Part shown: positions 44,144-49,489 of the stretch, one piece after another
How the letters are laid out: every line of letters begins with the position of its first letter
How positions within the stretch are numbered: the stretch's first letter is position 1
NCBI GenBank assembly: GCA_009760855.2
Contig: WPIO01000016.1
Location: 767,001 to 831,000, forward strand
Length of the DNA: 64,000 bases
Direction: 5' to 3'
Source of the DNA: Cristatella mucedo
Taxonomy: Eukaryota; Bryozoa; Phylactolaemata; Cristatellidae
Notes under the pieces: model-generated
What the model was told of the DNA's origin: nothing
What the model saw: only the letters and a program-made list of their open reading frames with translations
Databases searched by the model: none
Position numbers and translations under genes: made by a program

Positions 44144-46396
44144 CATACATACATACAAGCAAGCACTGAAATCCAAACTCCACAAAAAAGTCGCCTAGTG
44201 GTTAAGAATGGAGAGGGAATGTTGACATGCTACACCATCTATATTATGAACGTCTAGATATTATTTCTGGTTCATAAATTATATTATAATGGTTTGAGTA
44301 GCAAGCAGCTTTCTCACGTCTCTCATCCTCGTTCAAAAAATGCATGTACACTTATCATTGGCCTTAATAGGTTTTGGACCCGGATCGTCAATTTTTCAAA
44401 TTAATGCGCGAGTTGTATCGTGAGTGCCTAAAACAATATCGTGGAGATTGTTCCAACAACATATGCGTTTAGCTTCCAGCAAATCCTGATCTTGTACAGT
44501 CTGGTCACTGGGTACATGTCTATCTTGCTATTACTTATGTTCAGTTCAAAATTACCGGAAATCAGGATTCGTTATCTTTAGCCAGACAGACAGATGCAAT
44601 TGCTACGTTGCAGATTCCTGATAGCATTTACGTTGGTTTATTCATCTGCAACGCAGCAATTGCATCTGTCTGTTTGTCTCAGCTTCCCCAGCGAAACCTC
44701 GGCGAACTTTTCTTTTTTTTCTCGCTTGAGCTTTGCCTGCTTCTTTGAGCAGAATTCAGTGCTTGCTAATAACCAGGGATGCTGTTATTTTTAAGCTGTG
44801 GCTCCTTGTGTGTTTTTGCATGCACGGCCAAGCATGATACCATGCACGTCCTTTCCAGCCATGCCAAACTGCTACTTCCATGCTACTCGCTACCTCAACT
44901 GATCTCCTGACTCAGCTATGTGTTGTGTGCGTGAGTGTGCACGTCCTGCTAAACACCAAACGACTTGGAGCACTCGTACGCCGCCGTACTCAGCAACGTT
45001 TAATCATCAACTCCAGTGCAGACGTTAGCTATGACAGGAACTTTTGTCGTCTGCAGCTCAGGAACACTACGCTCCGACTGGCTAGCCTACGTCGGGAGAG
45101 GGGCTCCCCCAGCCTAGTACCAGCAGACGACAACATTTAGGCACGGGATTGCCGTAAGCTGGAGTAAGCACTCTCACATCACGATCTCAACATGTGCTTC
45201 CCACTTTCTCTTTGTTGTGTGAGATGAAGTCTGTTGGCTACAGAATGCGTACCGAAAGCCGCTTAGGCCGTGAGTTTGCTATATAAAACTCTCGAAGACG
45301 TACCGAGCTAGTTTAGTCCAGCGGTTAAGGTGCTTGCCCCGACCAAGGTCGGGCTGAAGTAGTGGGCTCAAGCCCCGAGGCATATGTGAAGTGCCTGAAT
45401 AGAGATGAGGTTCTCTTGGGGCGCTAGACAAATGAACTATATATAACCAAAGCACCTAGAAAATAAGTGTTCTTAGCAAACTCATAAATGATTTTAATAA
45501 TTGTTGTAACTCGCTATTGGATGACTTGGAGGCTAAGTGCAGCTTAGCCACATTAAATTCGGTCAGTCGAAATTTACAACGTGAATTCTGTTATCAAATT
45601 GGCAGAGATGCATGCTCCCCAAAGGCTGGCTACGAAGCAGGCTCAAAATAGGAGCCGGGTAGCAAGAGTTACAGTGCAAACCTGTTCTAAATCTTTTTCA
45701 AAGTACAGAGCTCTACAGCTGTACAAAGTAATGCCAAAGGATGCTTATCTCAGCTTTCTTGCATGGTGACCCTGTGAATGTCACCGATAACGATGTTATT
45801 CTTGGTGTTTATCGAGCACCCTACCACTGACCATTCGATCGTGCTTCCTTTGCAGCAAATGTAAAGCACCTAGAAAGAGATTGAGTTCTCTGAGGGCGCT
45901 TTATCAAGTGTATTATTATTATTATTTCTATGAGGCAGTAGTAGAATATTTAAAGTGGCTATATGGTTATCTGAGGGTGCTATACAAATTTATGATTATT
46001 GTTATTGCTATTTAACCAAGCCACCCTCACTTCGACTCTCTTGCACAATTAAAGCAAGGTCAAGGTGAAAGGAATGAGCGAGCTATTGCTCAAGCCTGTA
46101 CACAAACCACATTAATGCACCAGTGTGTTGGGCGACTAGCGAAAGAGCTAAAAGAAAAAAAGACTTCATGCTTAAAAGAATGGTAACCAGATGCAGCCAA
46201 TGGCTGCTATCCGTATGCCAGAGTGCTACTGCATAGCAGCACACGGTGTGTGGTGCAAGACGAACATCGAGCACTTGCCCCGTATGTCGACAGCTGCTTC
46301 GAAGATTGCTGGTGGCCGCTGGGAACTGTCGGTCGAATTGGAGCCTTCTGGTGTGCACGTATAAAGGCCACTTTTTCGAGGAGTAATGAATCCCAC
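19187..46396 (-). CDS. Receptor tyrosine kinase gene with Ig-like ectodomain (multi-exon, 5' end missing)
   Basis: Gene-level entry spanning first to last assigned coding base. Eleven exons on the minus strand fit by reading phase: 46275-46396, 43204-43443, 42291-42475, 35107-35187, 34405-34541, 27166-27404, 26554-26654, 24753-25009, 22507-22703, 19620-19724, 19187-19397. The product has Ig-like ectodomain sequence with several N-glycosylation sites, one transmembrane helix, a cytoplasmic juxtamembrane region and a complete tyrosine-kinase domain with a short C-terminal tail. It would phosphorylate tyrosines after ligand binding at the plasma membrane. The kinase part is certain and the ectodomain assignment is supported by phase and Ig motifs. 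The 35.1-kb exon is weaker, and the donor at 46275 (GTGCTC) is non-ideal. No signal peptide exon is proven. The 7-kb intron between 27404 and 34405 holds a long family A LINE and a family B LINE. I cannot name the subfamily or ligand. Confidence 0.8.
19620..19724 (-). CDS. RTK exon: kinase subdomains IX-X
   Basis: The 105-base exon has acceptor ATTACAG and donor GTAAAG. It encodes [20 protein letters not shown], the conserved W-x-FG-V-x-LWE-x-FS-x-G-x-x-PY motif, then [14 protein letters not shown]. It begins with one base completing the previous exon's ATG codon and ends with two bases of the next codon. Confidence 0.93.
19725..21200. other. RTK intron, no other feature recognised
   Basis: Intronic sequence between kinase exons with only short open frames. 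No repeat family is recognised before the LINE material that starts near 21250. Confidence 0.5.
21250..21440 (+). mobile_element. Diverged family A 3' fragment
   Basis: Matches in order: GGGCCTTTAGTTCGTATGCTCC, AAAGCCTGGGACTCACTCC, GACGTCATGTCATTTCCTGA. These correspond to the family A C-terminal coding end ([13 protein letters not shown]...). Confidence 0.6.
21445..22335 (+). mobile_element. Family B LINE 3' part
   Basis: Begins near AGCATGTGGCTGAATTAAAGGG, encodes the same C-terminal region as the 11.1-kb copy across frameshifts ([30 protein letters not shown]) and ends GTGGAGTTACAGACGGGGATAC. It lies inside an RTK intron in opposite orientation to the gene. Confidence 0.85.
22340..22442 (+). 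mobile_element. Diverged family A 3'-tail remnant
   Basis: Contains CTAAAAGAGAGCAAGTTCTCTAAGGATGCTCTACGC followed by an AT-rich end, matching the family A tail with several changes. Confidence 0.5.
22507..22703 (-). CDS. RTK exon: catalytic loop, DFG motif and activation loop
   Basis: Acceptor TTTGTTTAG and donor GTAAGT. The exon encodes [14 protein letters not shown] (catalytic loop with D and N), [20 protein letters not shown] (magnesium-binding DFG and an activation loop with two adjacent tyrosines), [10 protein letters not shown] and [14 protein letters not shown] is the receptor-type form of the tyrosine-kinase catalytic loop; Src-type kinases have HRDLRAAN. The double tyrosine is a likely autophosphorylation site. 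All catalytic residues are intact. Confidence 0.96.
22975..23075 (+). mobile_element. Short LINE C-terminal fragment
   Basis: TTCCAAAGCCTGGAACTCACTCC followed by GACGTCGCGACATCC and GACTTGACGAAATTAAAAAAG matches the family A coding end. It abuts the oppositely oriented copy that begins at about 23080. Confidence 0.6.
23080..23945 (-). mobile_element. Family A LINE, 5'-truncated
   Basis: Reading the minus strand from 23945, it encodes [21 protein letters not shown] sequence, the 23604-23804 frame ([39 protein letters not shown]), then the full 3' UTR and a (ATT)n end at about 23085. It sits in an RTK intron in the sense orientation. A G run near 23530 adds a frameshift. Confidence 0.88.
23985..24225 (+). 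mobile_element. Diverged family A 3' UTR and tail
   Basis: GTGCTTCTGCATGCTGACACTGTGCATGC, CCCCTAACCATG, then GTAAAGTGCCTAGAAAGATATT and (ATT)n. TGCATG...ACACTGTGCA is partly duplicated within it. Confidence 0.65.
24600..24668 (+). mobile_element. Family A-type 3'-tail remnant
   Basis: GTAGAGAATAAGTTCTCTTAAGGTGCTATGCAAG followed by TATTATTATT. It is short and diverged. Confidence 0.45.
24753..25009 (-). CDS. RTK exon: kinase N-lobe helix C to helix E
   Basis: Acceptor TTTCTAG (exon starts at 25009) and donor GTGAGT directly after the last glycine codon. It encodes the helix C glutamate region [18 protein letters not shown], the hinge [16 protein letters not shown] (threonine at the gatekeeper position) and [15 protein letters not shown], which leads into [10 protein letters not shown] of the next exon. 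A second AG (ATTTCAG) 16 bases further would also be in phase but gives a shorter than usual helix C loop. Confidence 0.95.
25010..26553. other. RTK intron, no gene or known repeat recognised
   Basis: Holds a G run at about 25449-25460, a repeated CAGCACAGCAAGTGTGGGATCGTA sequence (about 25487 and 25532) around a short CAGCA array, and a GCCTG-rich stretch near 26500-26520. No coding feature is recognised. Confidence 0.5.
26554..26654 (-). CDS. RTK exon: start of kinase domain with ATP-binding loop
   Basis: The 101-base exon has acceptor CGTTGCAG and donor GTGAGC. It encodes [18 protein letters not shown], containing the glycine-rich loop G-x-G-x-Y-G-x-V, and EVAIKTVL with the ATP-binding VAIK lysine. 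Phase is exact on both sides. A reading frame from an upstream AG at 26766 runs into a stop codon, which rules that start out. Confidence 0.95.
26655..27165. other. RTK intron with G-rich tract
   Basis: Contains a long G run at about 26768-26781 (C run on the gene strand, resembling a polypyrimidine tract) and a 20-bp direct repeat GAACGCTCCTCGTGG near 26942-26974. No further exon fits. Confidence 0.5.
27166..27404 (-). CDS. RTK exon: cytoplasmic juxtamembrane region
   Basis: Strong acceptor CTCTTTTCTGCAG and donor GTACGC. The 239 bases encode 79 codons starting [16 protein letters not shown] and ending [15 protein letters not shown] sequence ([11 protein letters not shown]). It connects in phase the transmembrane exon (ending MQ) with the kinase exon (FQILETLG). 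Tyrosines in SAEYG, SSYGSG, SAYNA and TTYAV are candidate phosphorylation or docking sites. No other domain is evident. Confidence 0.82.
27445..30960 (-). mobile_element. Family A LINE, longest copy (endonuclease, RT, 3' tail), inactive
   Basis: Reading the minus strand from about 30915, the 30192-30914 frame (240 codons) encodes the endonuclease start: [31 protein letters not shown] and GDFNVHFDN. Downstream are linker sequence (29248-29469), RT N-terminal region (29025-29261, [12 protein letters not shown]), 28677-29021 ([43 protein letters not shown]), 28356-28667 ([20 protein letters not shown], catalytic motif reading [11 protein letters not shown]) and the C-terminal part (28056-28355), then a 3' UTR and (ATT)n at about 27445. 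Several stops and frameshifts, and N in place of the first D of YADD, make it inactive. It lies sense within the 7-kb RTK intron and is interrupted at 29537-29687 by a young tail insertion. Confidence 0.9.
29537..29687 (-). mobile_element. Family A 3'-tail insertion nested in a family A LINE
   Basis: On the plus strand, (TAA)n then GCACTTGATAAAGCGCCCTCAG ... CTTGAAAAACAAACAAAATGAATAA interrupts the host LINE: host sequence stops at GGTACGACCTA and resumes with TACAGTAGTTTTTATATGCC. The uninterrupted version GGTACGACCTACAGTAGTC is seen at 62.85 kb. The insert is only about 150 bp, so heavily 5'-truncated. Confidence 0.85.
30965..32285 (+). mobile_element. Family B LINE with RT core, internally deleted
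   Basis: The longest family B copy. It encodes [25 protein letters not shown] RT sequence, [13 protein letters not shown], then after a deletion [16 protein letters not shown] and the catalytic YVDDKQLYL, then the C-terminal part (31788-32021: [28 protein letters not shown]) and 3' end GTGGAGTTACAGATGGTAGATAC. FDTIDHD and PQGS are normally far apart, so about 60 codons are missing between them. It abuts the family A copy end to end and lies antisense in the RTK intron. Confidence 0.85.
32290..34404. other. RTK intron; one unidentified minus-strand open frame
   Basis: The minus-strand frame at 32638-32925 ([17 protein letters not shown] ... [18 protein letters not shown]) reads like coding sequence and loosely recalls the post-RT region of L1-type LINEs, but I cannot assign it. 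It is not phase-compatible as an exon and I do not call it. A simple CTAGCTAGCTAG repeat is at 34072-34092. Confidence 0.35.
34405..34541 (-). CDS. RTK exon: transmembrane helix
   Basis: Acceptor GCATTGCAG and donor GTGAGC after a CAG codon. It encodes about 45 residues with a single hydrophobic segment [20 protein letters not shown] followed by the basic stop-transfer sequence LRRAHRRIK, the pattern of a type I single-pass receptor. It joins in phase to WSAEYG of the juxtamembrane exon. A competing open frame ([12 protein letters not shown]...) covers the same bases but has no transmembrane character and mismatched phase. Confidence 0.85.
34542..35100. other. RTK intron
   Basis: A short CATCATC/CTCATC-rich stretch lies near 34660-34740, and a direct repeat GGCATAGAATCTGCAAATACCA at about 34917-34965. 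Nothing else recognised. Confidence 0.45.
35107..35187 (-). CDS. Probable RTK exon: extracellular membrane-proximal segment
   Basis: Strong donor GTAAGT at 35106-35101. With the acceptor TTCAAAAG the 81-base exon is phase 1-1 and links the Ig exon (ending QE) to the transmembrane exon, encoding [26 protein letters not shown]. Two cysteines are present. An alternative frame from acceptor GCTGACAG reads [20 protein letters not shown] and looks equally protein-like but ends in the wrong phase for the next exon. Start choice and even membership in this gene are uncertain. Confidence 0.42.
35355..35450. repeat. AT-rich minisatellite
   Basis: Imperfect tandem units of about 15-17 bases of the form ATATATATATTTCAAT. 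Confidence 0.8.
35440..36010 (-). mobile_element. Diverged family A relative, RT C-terminal end and 3' UTR
   Basis: On the plus strand it shows the reverse complement of [16 protein letters not shown] coding end (AGCTAAAAGCACAATCTCCGACGGATTT) and CACGACAGACGAACCTGGATGCAGC. It contains the 53-bp duplication at 35624-35728. It is older than the neighbouring copies. Confidence 0.65.
35624..35728. repeat. 53-bp tandem duplication
   Basis: Copies 35624-35675 and 35677-35728 (TGGGAGCTAAAAGCACAATC / TGGGAGCTGAAAGCACGATC ... TTGTTAGAGGCACAT) differ at a few positions. It lies within the diverged LINE fragment. Confidence 0.9.
36020..36465 (+). mobile_element. Family A LINE 3' fragment (first of a pair)
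   Basis: Encodes the C-terminal coding end ([56 protein letters not shown] stop), then the 3' UTR as far as TTTTACTTACCATTCAATTG, where it is cut off by the next copy. Confidence 0.88.
36466..37430 (+). mobile_element. Family A LINE 5'-truncated copy, open frame intact
   Basis: Begins at AAACTAACTTACTAGTTATGGGC and keeps an unbroken frame through the RT C-terminal region ([21 protein letters not shown] ... [10 protein letters not shown], stop near 37187), then the complete 3' UTR and (ATT)n. The unbroken frame and near-identity to the 36.0-kb and 61-kb copies indicate recent activity. Confidence 0.9.
37431..37515 (+). mobile_element. Family A solo 3' tail
   Basis: TGCATCAAATGTAAAGCGCCTAGAGAGAG ... 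GGGCGCTCTATCAAGTGCATTATTATT directly follows the (ATT)n of the previous copy. It is a second tail unit with no body. Confidence 0.85.
37516..38160. other. RTK intron, nothing assigned
   Basis: An 87-codon minus-strand frame (37852-38102) is flanked by plausible splice sites but its phase does not fit the receptor gene and it shows no recognisable domain. Confidence 0.4.
38165..39940 (+). mobile_element. Family A LINE: RT domain to 3' UTR, degraded
   Basis: 38202-38708 encodes RT domain 1-3 ([46 protein letters not shown]) and ends at a TAA where other copies read DHKVLL. 38901-39467 continues [24 protein letters not shown] through [16 protein letters not shown] 41-bp duplication at 38808-38889 adds a frameshift. 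The 3' UTR stops at about 39940 (CCATAACCATATTAT) where an inverted segment begins. Confidence 0.88.
39945..40170 (-). mobile_element. Inverted family A RT segment joined to a plus-strand tail
   Basis: The plus strand shows the reverse complement of the RT segment coding LQWFRSYL through [10 protein letters not shown] (GGATCAAAGCAAAGGTACAAC ... CCAGTGCAGAGCAGTGC). It is immediately followed by TTTATCAAGTGCATTATC and (ATT)n in plus orientation (40170-40200). Confidence 0.82.
40215..40735 (+). mobile_element. Family A LINE 3' fragment, diverged
   Basis: Encodes [23 protein letters not shown] and the WNSLP region, then the UTR (TGCATGCTGCCACTAACCACAC) and the tail GTAAAGTGCCTAGAAAGAGATTGAG with TTATTATTATAAC. 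The final (ATT)n is short. Confidence 0.8.
40740..42290. other. RTK intron, no gene
   Basis: Mainly simple sequence: CTC-rich tracts near 40840-40920, (CT)n at 41127-41185 and TA-rich DNA near 41480-41535. Open frames across these tracts are compositional. Confidence 0.5.
41127..41185. repeat. (CT)n microsatellite
   Basis: About 59 bases of CT repeat. Confidence 0.97.
42291..42475 (-). CDS. RTK exon: second half of an Ig-like domain
   Basis: Acceptor TATGCTGTAG and donor GTATGT. It begins [19 protein letters not shown] and contains [16 protein letters not shown], matching the D-x-G-x-x-x-C signature before the second Ig-fold cysteine. It continues in phase from the 43.2-kb exon, which carries the first cysteine (LTVTCGF) and the core tryptophan (LLLTWRR). 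The tail of the exon (HSSHAHSSQ) includes a duplicated CGACGAATGAGCATG stretch. Confidence 0.72.
42590..42835 (+). mobile_element. Family B LINE 3' end
   Basis: CTACTTTCATGCAACTCACTACC, GTCTGTTGGCTACCGAATGC and GGGGTTACAGATGGAGATAC match family B. It is 5'-truncated and lies in an RTK intron, antisense. Confidence 0.85.
42930..42983. repeat. Perfect 25-bp hairpin with 4-base loop
   Basis: 42930-42954 and 42959-42983 are exact reverse complements separated by GAGA. Outside the stem AATGTCAG (left, about 42918) and its complement CTGACATT (right, about 43006) form a second paired segment with unpaired bases between. It sits in the RTK intron between the two Ig exons. Confidence 0.93.
43204..43443 (-). 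CDS. RTK exon: first half of an Ig-like domain
   Basis: Donor GTAAGT is strong; acceptor TATGTGCTAG. The exon is exactly phase 2 to 2 and encodes [44 protein letters not shown] and [18 protein letters not shown]. The NTT, NLT (twice) and NGT sequons mark an extracellular, glycosylated segment. TCGF (first Ig cysteine) and LTWRR (core tryptophan) precede the D-x-G-x-x-x-C on the next exon. An open frame extends upstream to 43484, so a start at another AG is possible. Confidence 0.72.
43540..43690 (-). mobile_element. SINE-2 copy
   Basis: The minus strand reads CTGGTTTGGCCCAGTGGTTAAAGTGC (A-box-like head), the B-box TAGGCTCGAGCCCC, then GAAGACCTGAATAGACATTAAGTTATTTTAGGGCGATATACAAATTAATT, the LINE-like tail. 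It lies just upstream, on the gene strand, of the Ig exon at 43.4 kb. Confidence 0.75.
43845..44160 (+). mobile_element. Family B LINE 3' end running into (ATAC)n
   Basis: Encodes the C-terminal scrap (CTACTTCCATGCTACTCACTTCC) and the 3' end GAGTTACAGACAGAGATAC, directly continued by about 80 bases of (ATAC)n at 44072-44157. Other family B copies stop at the same GATAC, so this tetranucleotide array begins exactly at the element's end. Confidence 0.82.
44580..44679. ncRNA. Long imperfect hairpin (36-bp arms), candidate small-RNA precursor or foldback
   Basis: 44580-44615 (CAGACAGATGCAATTGCTACG) and 44644-44679 (GCAGCAATTGCATCTGTCTG) are near-perfect reverse complements with a 28-base loop. 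The size (100 nt) and a few mismatches in a long stem resemble a pre-miRNA, but a small foldback transposon is equally possible. No strand is implied and no coding function is seen. Confidence 0.45.
44845..45297 (+). mobile_element. Family B LINE 3' end interrupted by unidentified 270-bp insert
   Basis: Family B sequence runs to CTGACTCAGCTATG at about 44922, then resumes with TGCTTCCCACTTTCTCTTTGTTGTG at about 45194 and ends at ATATAAAACTCTCG. The intervening 270 bases (including the frame [21 protein letters not shown]) belong to no family recognised here. ATGTG occurs at both edges. Confidence 0.75.
45300..45443 (+). mobile_element. SINE-2, well-preserved copy
   Basis: Head GAGCTAGTTTAGTCCAGCGG with A-box-like TAGTCCAGCGG, B-box-like GGGCTCAAGCCCCG, then the tail GTGAAGTGCCTGAATAGAGATGAGGTTCTCTTGGGGCGCTAGACAAATGAACT, which parallels the family A tail. 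Confidence 0.82.
45760..46015 (+). mobile_element. Family A 3' UTR and two tail units
   Basis: TGTGAATGTCACCGATAACG, CGTGCTTCCTTTGCAGCAAATGTAAAGCACC and (ATT)n, then a second diverged tail (TTATCTGAGGGTGCTATACAAATTTATG). Confidence 0.75.
46275..46396 (-). CDS. Likely RTK exon: end of an upstream Ig-like domain
   Basis: The reading frame from acceptor TTGTTGACAG encodes [20 protein letters not shown], where SGLYTC is the Ig F-strand motif, then an NST sequon and [11 protein letters not shown], an Ig G-strand-like end. It ends in phase with the 43.4-kb exon (RGK|NTTKW). The donor GTGCTC is weak, which lowers confidence. Other frames here are also open but lack the motif. No exon further 5' can be assigned. 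Confidence 0.58.
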
Positions 46397-46549
46397 CTGT
46401 CAACAAATGAAACGTTTGTGCAAAGTTTATTAATACCACAATGGAAACCAAGCTAGGCGTAAGCCCTTACAGCAGTACTCGACAGCAGCCTCAGTGACAT
46501 TTAGGCGCTCGAACGTTCAGGCTAAACAGCTCCAATCAATATAAGTATA

Positions 46550-46591
46550 TTTAGATATATATATATATTATATATTATATATATATCTAAA
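46550..46591. repeat. TA-rich palindrome
   Basis: TTTAGATATATATATATA and its complement flank a short centre. Self-complementary AT-rich DNA, possibly a microsatellite by-product. Confidence 0.75.
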
Positions 46592-46834
46592 CTCTTTTGT
46601 TGGCCGGTATAGGTAAACTGCTGCTTGCCTACGTATTGGGTGCTGCATATTACAAATTGAAGTGATTCAGCTACAAACTATTTTGCAATAATGACGCTGT
46701 CAAAAATTGTGCAAGGTTTTCAGCTAGCAGTTAAATGACAGCAAAGAGTTTTGAAAAAACAAATGACAGAACGTCAGACACTCGTGCGCTTTTGCATGCA
46801 TGATAACTTGCACATTGCAAAACATTTGGTGCTG

Positions 46835-46938
46835 ATTCTTTTTGCAGCAAGTTATAAAGGACCTAGATCAAGATCAAGTTCTCTTGGGGCAAAATACACG
46901 CTAACTAGTATTATTATTACTCCTATTATTATTTAGTC
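46835..46938 (+). mobile_element. Family A-type solo tail
   Basis: TTTTTGCAGCAAGTTATAAAGGACCTAGATCAAG followed by AAGTTCTCTTGGGGCAAAATACACG and TATTATTATTAC. A diverged tail with no body. Confidence 0.65.
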
Positions 46939-47505
46939 AAGGGGCTGATGCAAATGACGGTGCTGGTTGACTTGAAACAGGAGGAAAAACGAGCAGCGAA
47001 CATAACACACGTGACCGCGATAACAAGCAGCTTCCTGGCCAAAGACAGCACACACCGACAGAGCAGGTGTGTGCTAAGCCTGCTCTGACGGCTACTACCC
47101 TACTTTGCTAGTGACTGCAGTGACAGCAGAATGCCACGGAACGGTGCAGCTGCCGCATGATACTAACCTATTGCTGCTTCGATCGATGACAAACACAACT
47201 GCTTATAATGCTTTTCCTCCAGGCCCATTTACATAACTAAAAATGCCGACCTAGAGAGAAAAAGGAGATGAAACTCCAAACAAGGGAAATTTATGGCAAA
47301 CCAATAACACGAAAAAATTGTGCGCAATGTGTAGCTATCCTTGGCTATTATTTGCCATGGGTATCCGAGTCTGGATGAAGACTAACTAATGGTGGACACT
47401 GGTTTTGTTCACTCCCTACTTAGTGTCTTTTGATAGTTATTGTGCACTAACTCATCGGAGTCTTAATCTTAAAATTGATTCGGTTAGTTCTATTGCTGCT
47501 GACAC
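46939..47505. other. No feature recognised
   Basis: Non-repetitive sequence with only short open frames. Confidence 0.4.
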
Positions 47506-47509
47506 TGCT

Positions 47510-47825
47510 TGGTGCTGGGCTGTGATAGACCAGGTGGTAAGGTGCTTGCTCATAACGAGCGAGGTCGTTGGTTCGAATCCTGCAGTTGGACGATCATTTA
47601 TAGCCAACTGCAAGCAGAGGTGATAGCCGATAAGGTTCTTCTGTCGCTACGAGCAACTCACTGGCCATGGACTCACTTTGCTGAGTCATAGTAGTTCCAT
47701 CGCGGATAACAAACTGAGCCATCTTGACGAAATTTCGCCATCTTGGGGTGTGACGGACTTTCTCACTTTAATTAGTAGAGATATAAATGAGGCTGTTAAA
47801 TCAGCTGAGATTTATTTTTGCTGGT
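47510..47825 (+). mobile_element. SINE-1, interrupted copy
   Basis: The head GGGCTGTGATAGACCAGGTGG, B-box TTGGTTCGAATCCTGC and body to CTTCTGTCGCTAC are at 47515-47653. After about 130 unrelated bases the SINE end GAGGCTGTTAAATCAGCTGAGATTTATTTT resumes at 47790. The interrupting DNA is not identified. Confidence 0.75.
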
Positions 47826-49460
47826 AGTCATCTGGGTTCGAAAGGGCAAGTGTTAACCATTTTAATATTTTAATTAGCTACTAATTATTAGCTTTTAACT
47901 AACGTTCAATGGAAAAATAACGATTTTTACATCAGTTTGATTGATACGGTAGACGTTCTGTCGCATAATCGTCTTTTTGCATAAAACAAAAAAGCTATTC
48001 TGTATTTTAAAAAGAGTGATAGGTGAAAAGCTATGCCAACAGTCACATTCACACTTAAGAATAATCCAGCATCGCCTATTACCGAGCACACTCAAGTTTT
48101 ACGAAGTTTGTCGTGACTAACCTGGCATTTTCATATAGCCACAATCACACAGGCAGCACCGGATGTGTGCATGGGTGTATCACCCCAAAATAACACTCTG
48201 CTGCTCTGTTCGAGTAGTGCATAGCCCAGGCAGCTTTGCTAGTGGCCTGCTGCACCCAGGGCTTCCGTCAAAGCTTGCACTGCACCTTGATCTTTCTGGA
48301 AGCCGTGGTTCACTCATAGCAGCTCCAGTGGTCAAGGCTAAGGACTCGTCTGGACCACGATCAAGCGATAGATCACTAGGTAATGACTGCTCGATCCAGG
48401 CATTATGGGATTGAGTGCCGCCGCCTCCAAATAGAAACAATAGCAGCAAGAAAGGCGCGAGTTCAAGGCATTCGAATCATTGTTTACCTAAACCGGTGCT
48501 TTTGCATGCTAAGCTAAACCAGCGATCAAGCAGCACACTGTCGCTTGTAATTGTGCTTGATATGGACAGCCAGGGCCCACTTATATGCTCAAAAGCTGCG
48601 TCGGTTGGTTTACTGCACTCATACAACTGCTATCAGGCAGTGCGACCGACCTCACAATGGTCATGGGTGCAGAGCCTGCATTGTTGAACTTAATCTGCAG
48701 GCCGCCTACTGTAGCATGAATTGAAACGGCATGCCATGTTACAGAGGTCTCTGATTATGCAAACCACCTTTGGCTGCATGCGTTGCTATGCATGCACATC
48801 CATCAACCTCTAGCAACTGGCTACCACAATTAGTCATACGCATTAAGCTCCAAAATTGCATGCATTTTAAGCGAGGCAAATCCGGCAAGGCGTTGAGGTG
48901 TTGAGGCATCTGCCACCACATCAGCAGTGTAGACTATAGCTTATGGGAAAGGTGAGGAAAATGAAGTGAGCTGTATACTCTGGCATAATCTGTTGTGCAA
49001 TTTCACTTTTCGCAAACGCTTAGCCAATACGATTGTTCATTATAAGTTTCATCTTGAAGGCACAGCTTCTGTAGTATTGAGAAGACAGCAGTTCAGGGGA
49101 ATTGTGTTAAATGGCATTTTCATAGATAGCGCTTGATCGGCCCAAGGCTGTTGAAGTACCTAGAAACGCCTACCGTTGTTTGGCTGTCACTCCATGAAGC
49201 TTGGTACAAAGAGCTGCCATTTTCCGGATTGCAGTCTGTGAAATACCAGCGGTGGGTGCTGCAGAAAATTTGGTACTCGGCACCTTGTATCATATTAATG
49301 TCGACTATACCTTGAGTTACTTGAATGCCTACAATATATAAAAATAATCGAGCTTTTTAAAGTCAGCGTTCACTGTTGAAGCGCTCAGAAATTGCGTAGC
49401 TTAAATGGCCCATGAGGAAAATGAAGCACGATTTAGAAAGACAGCTACAATTGGAATCGT
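47826..49460. other. No gene recognised
   Basis: Several 60-90-codon frames on both strands (48163-48449 region among them) lack recognisable motifs. I searched the minus strand for further Ig-type cysteine motifs of the receptor here and found none I could support. Confidence 0.35.
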
Positions 49461-49489
49461 TTTCGAAGCTTATTCCATAATACCAAGGT

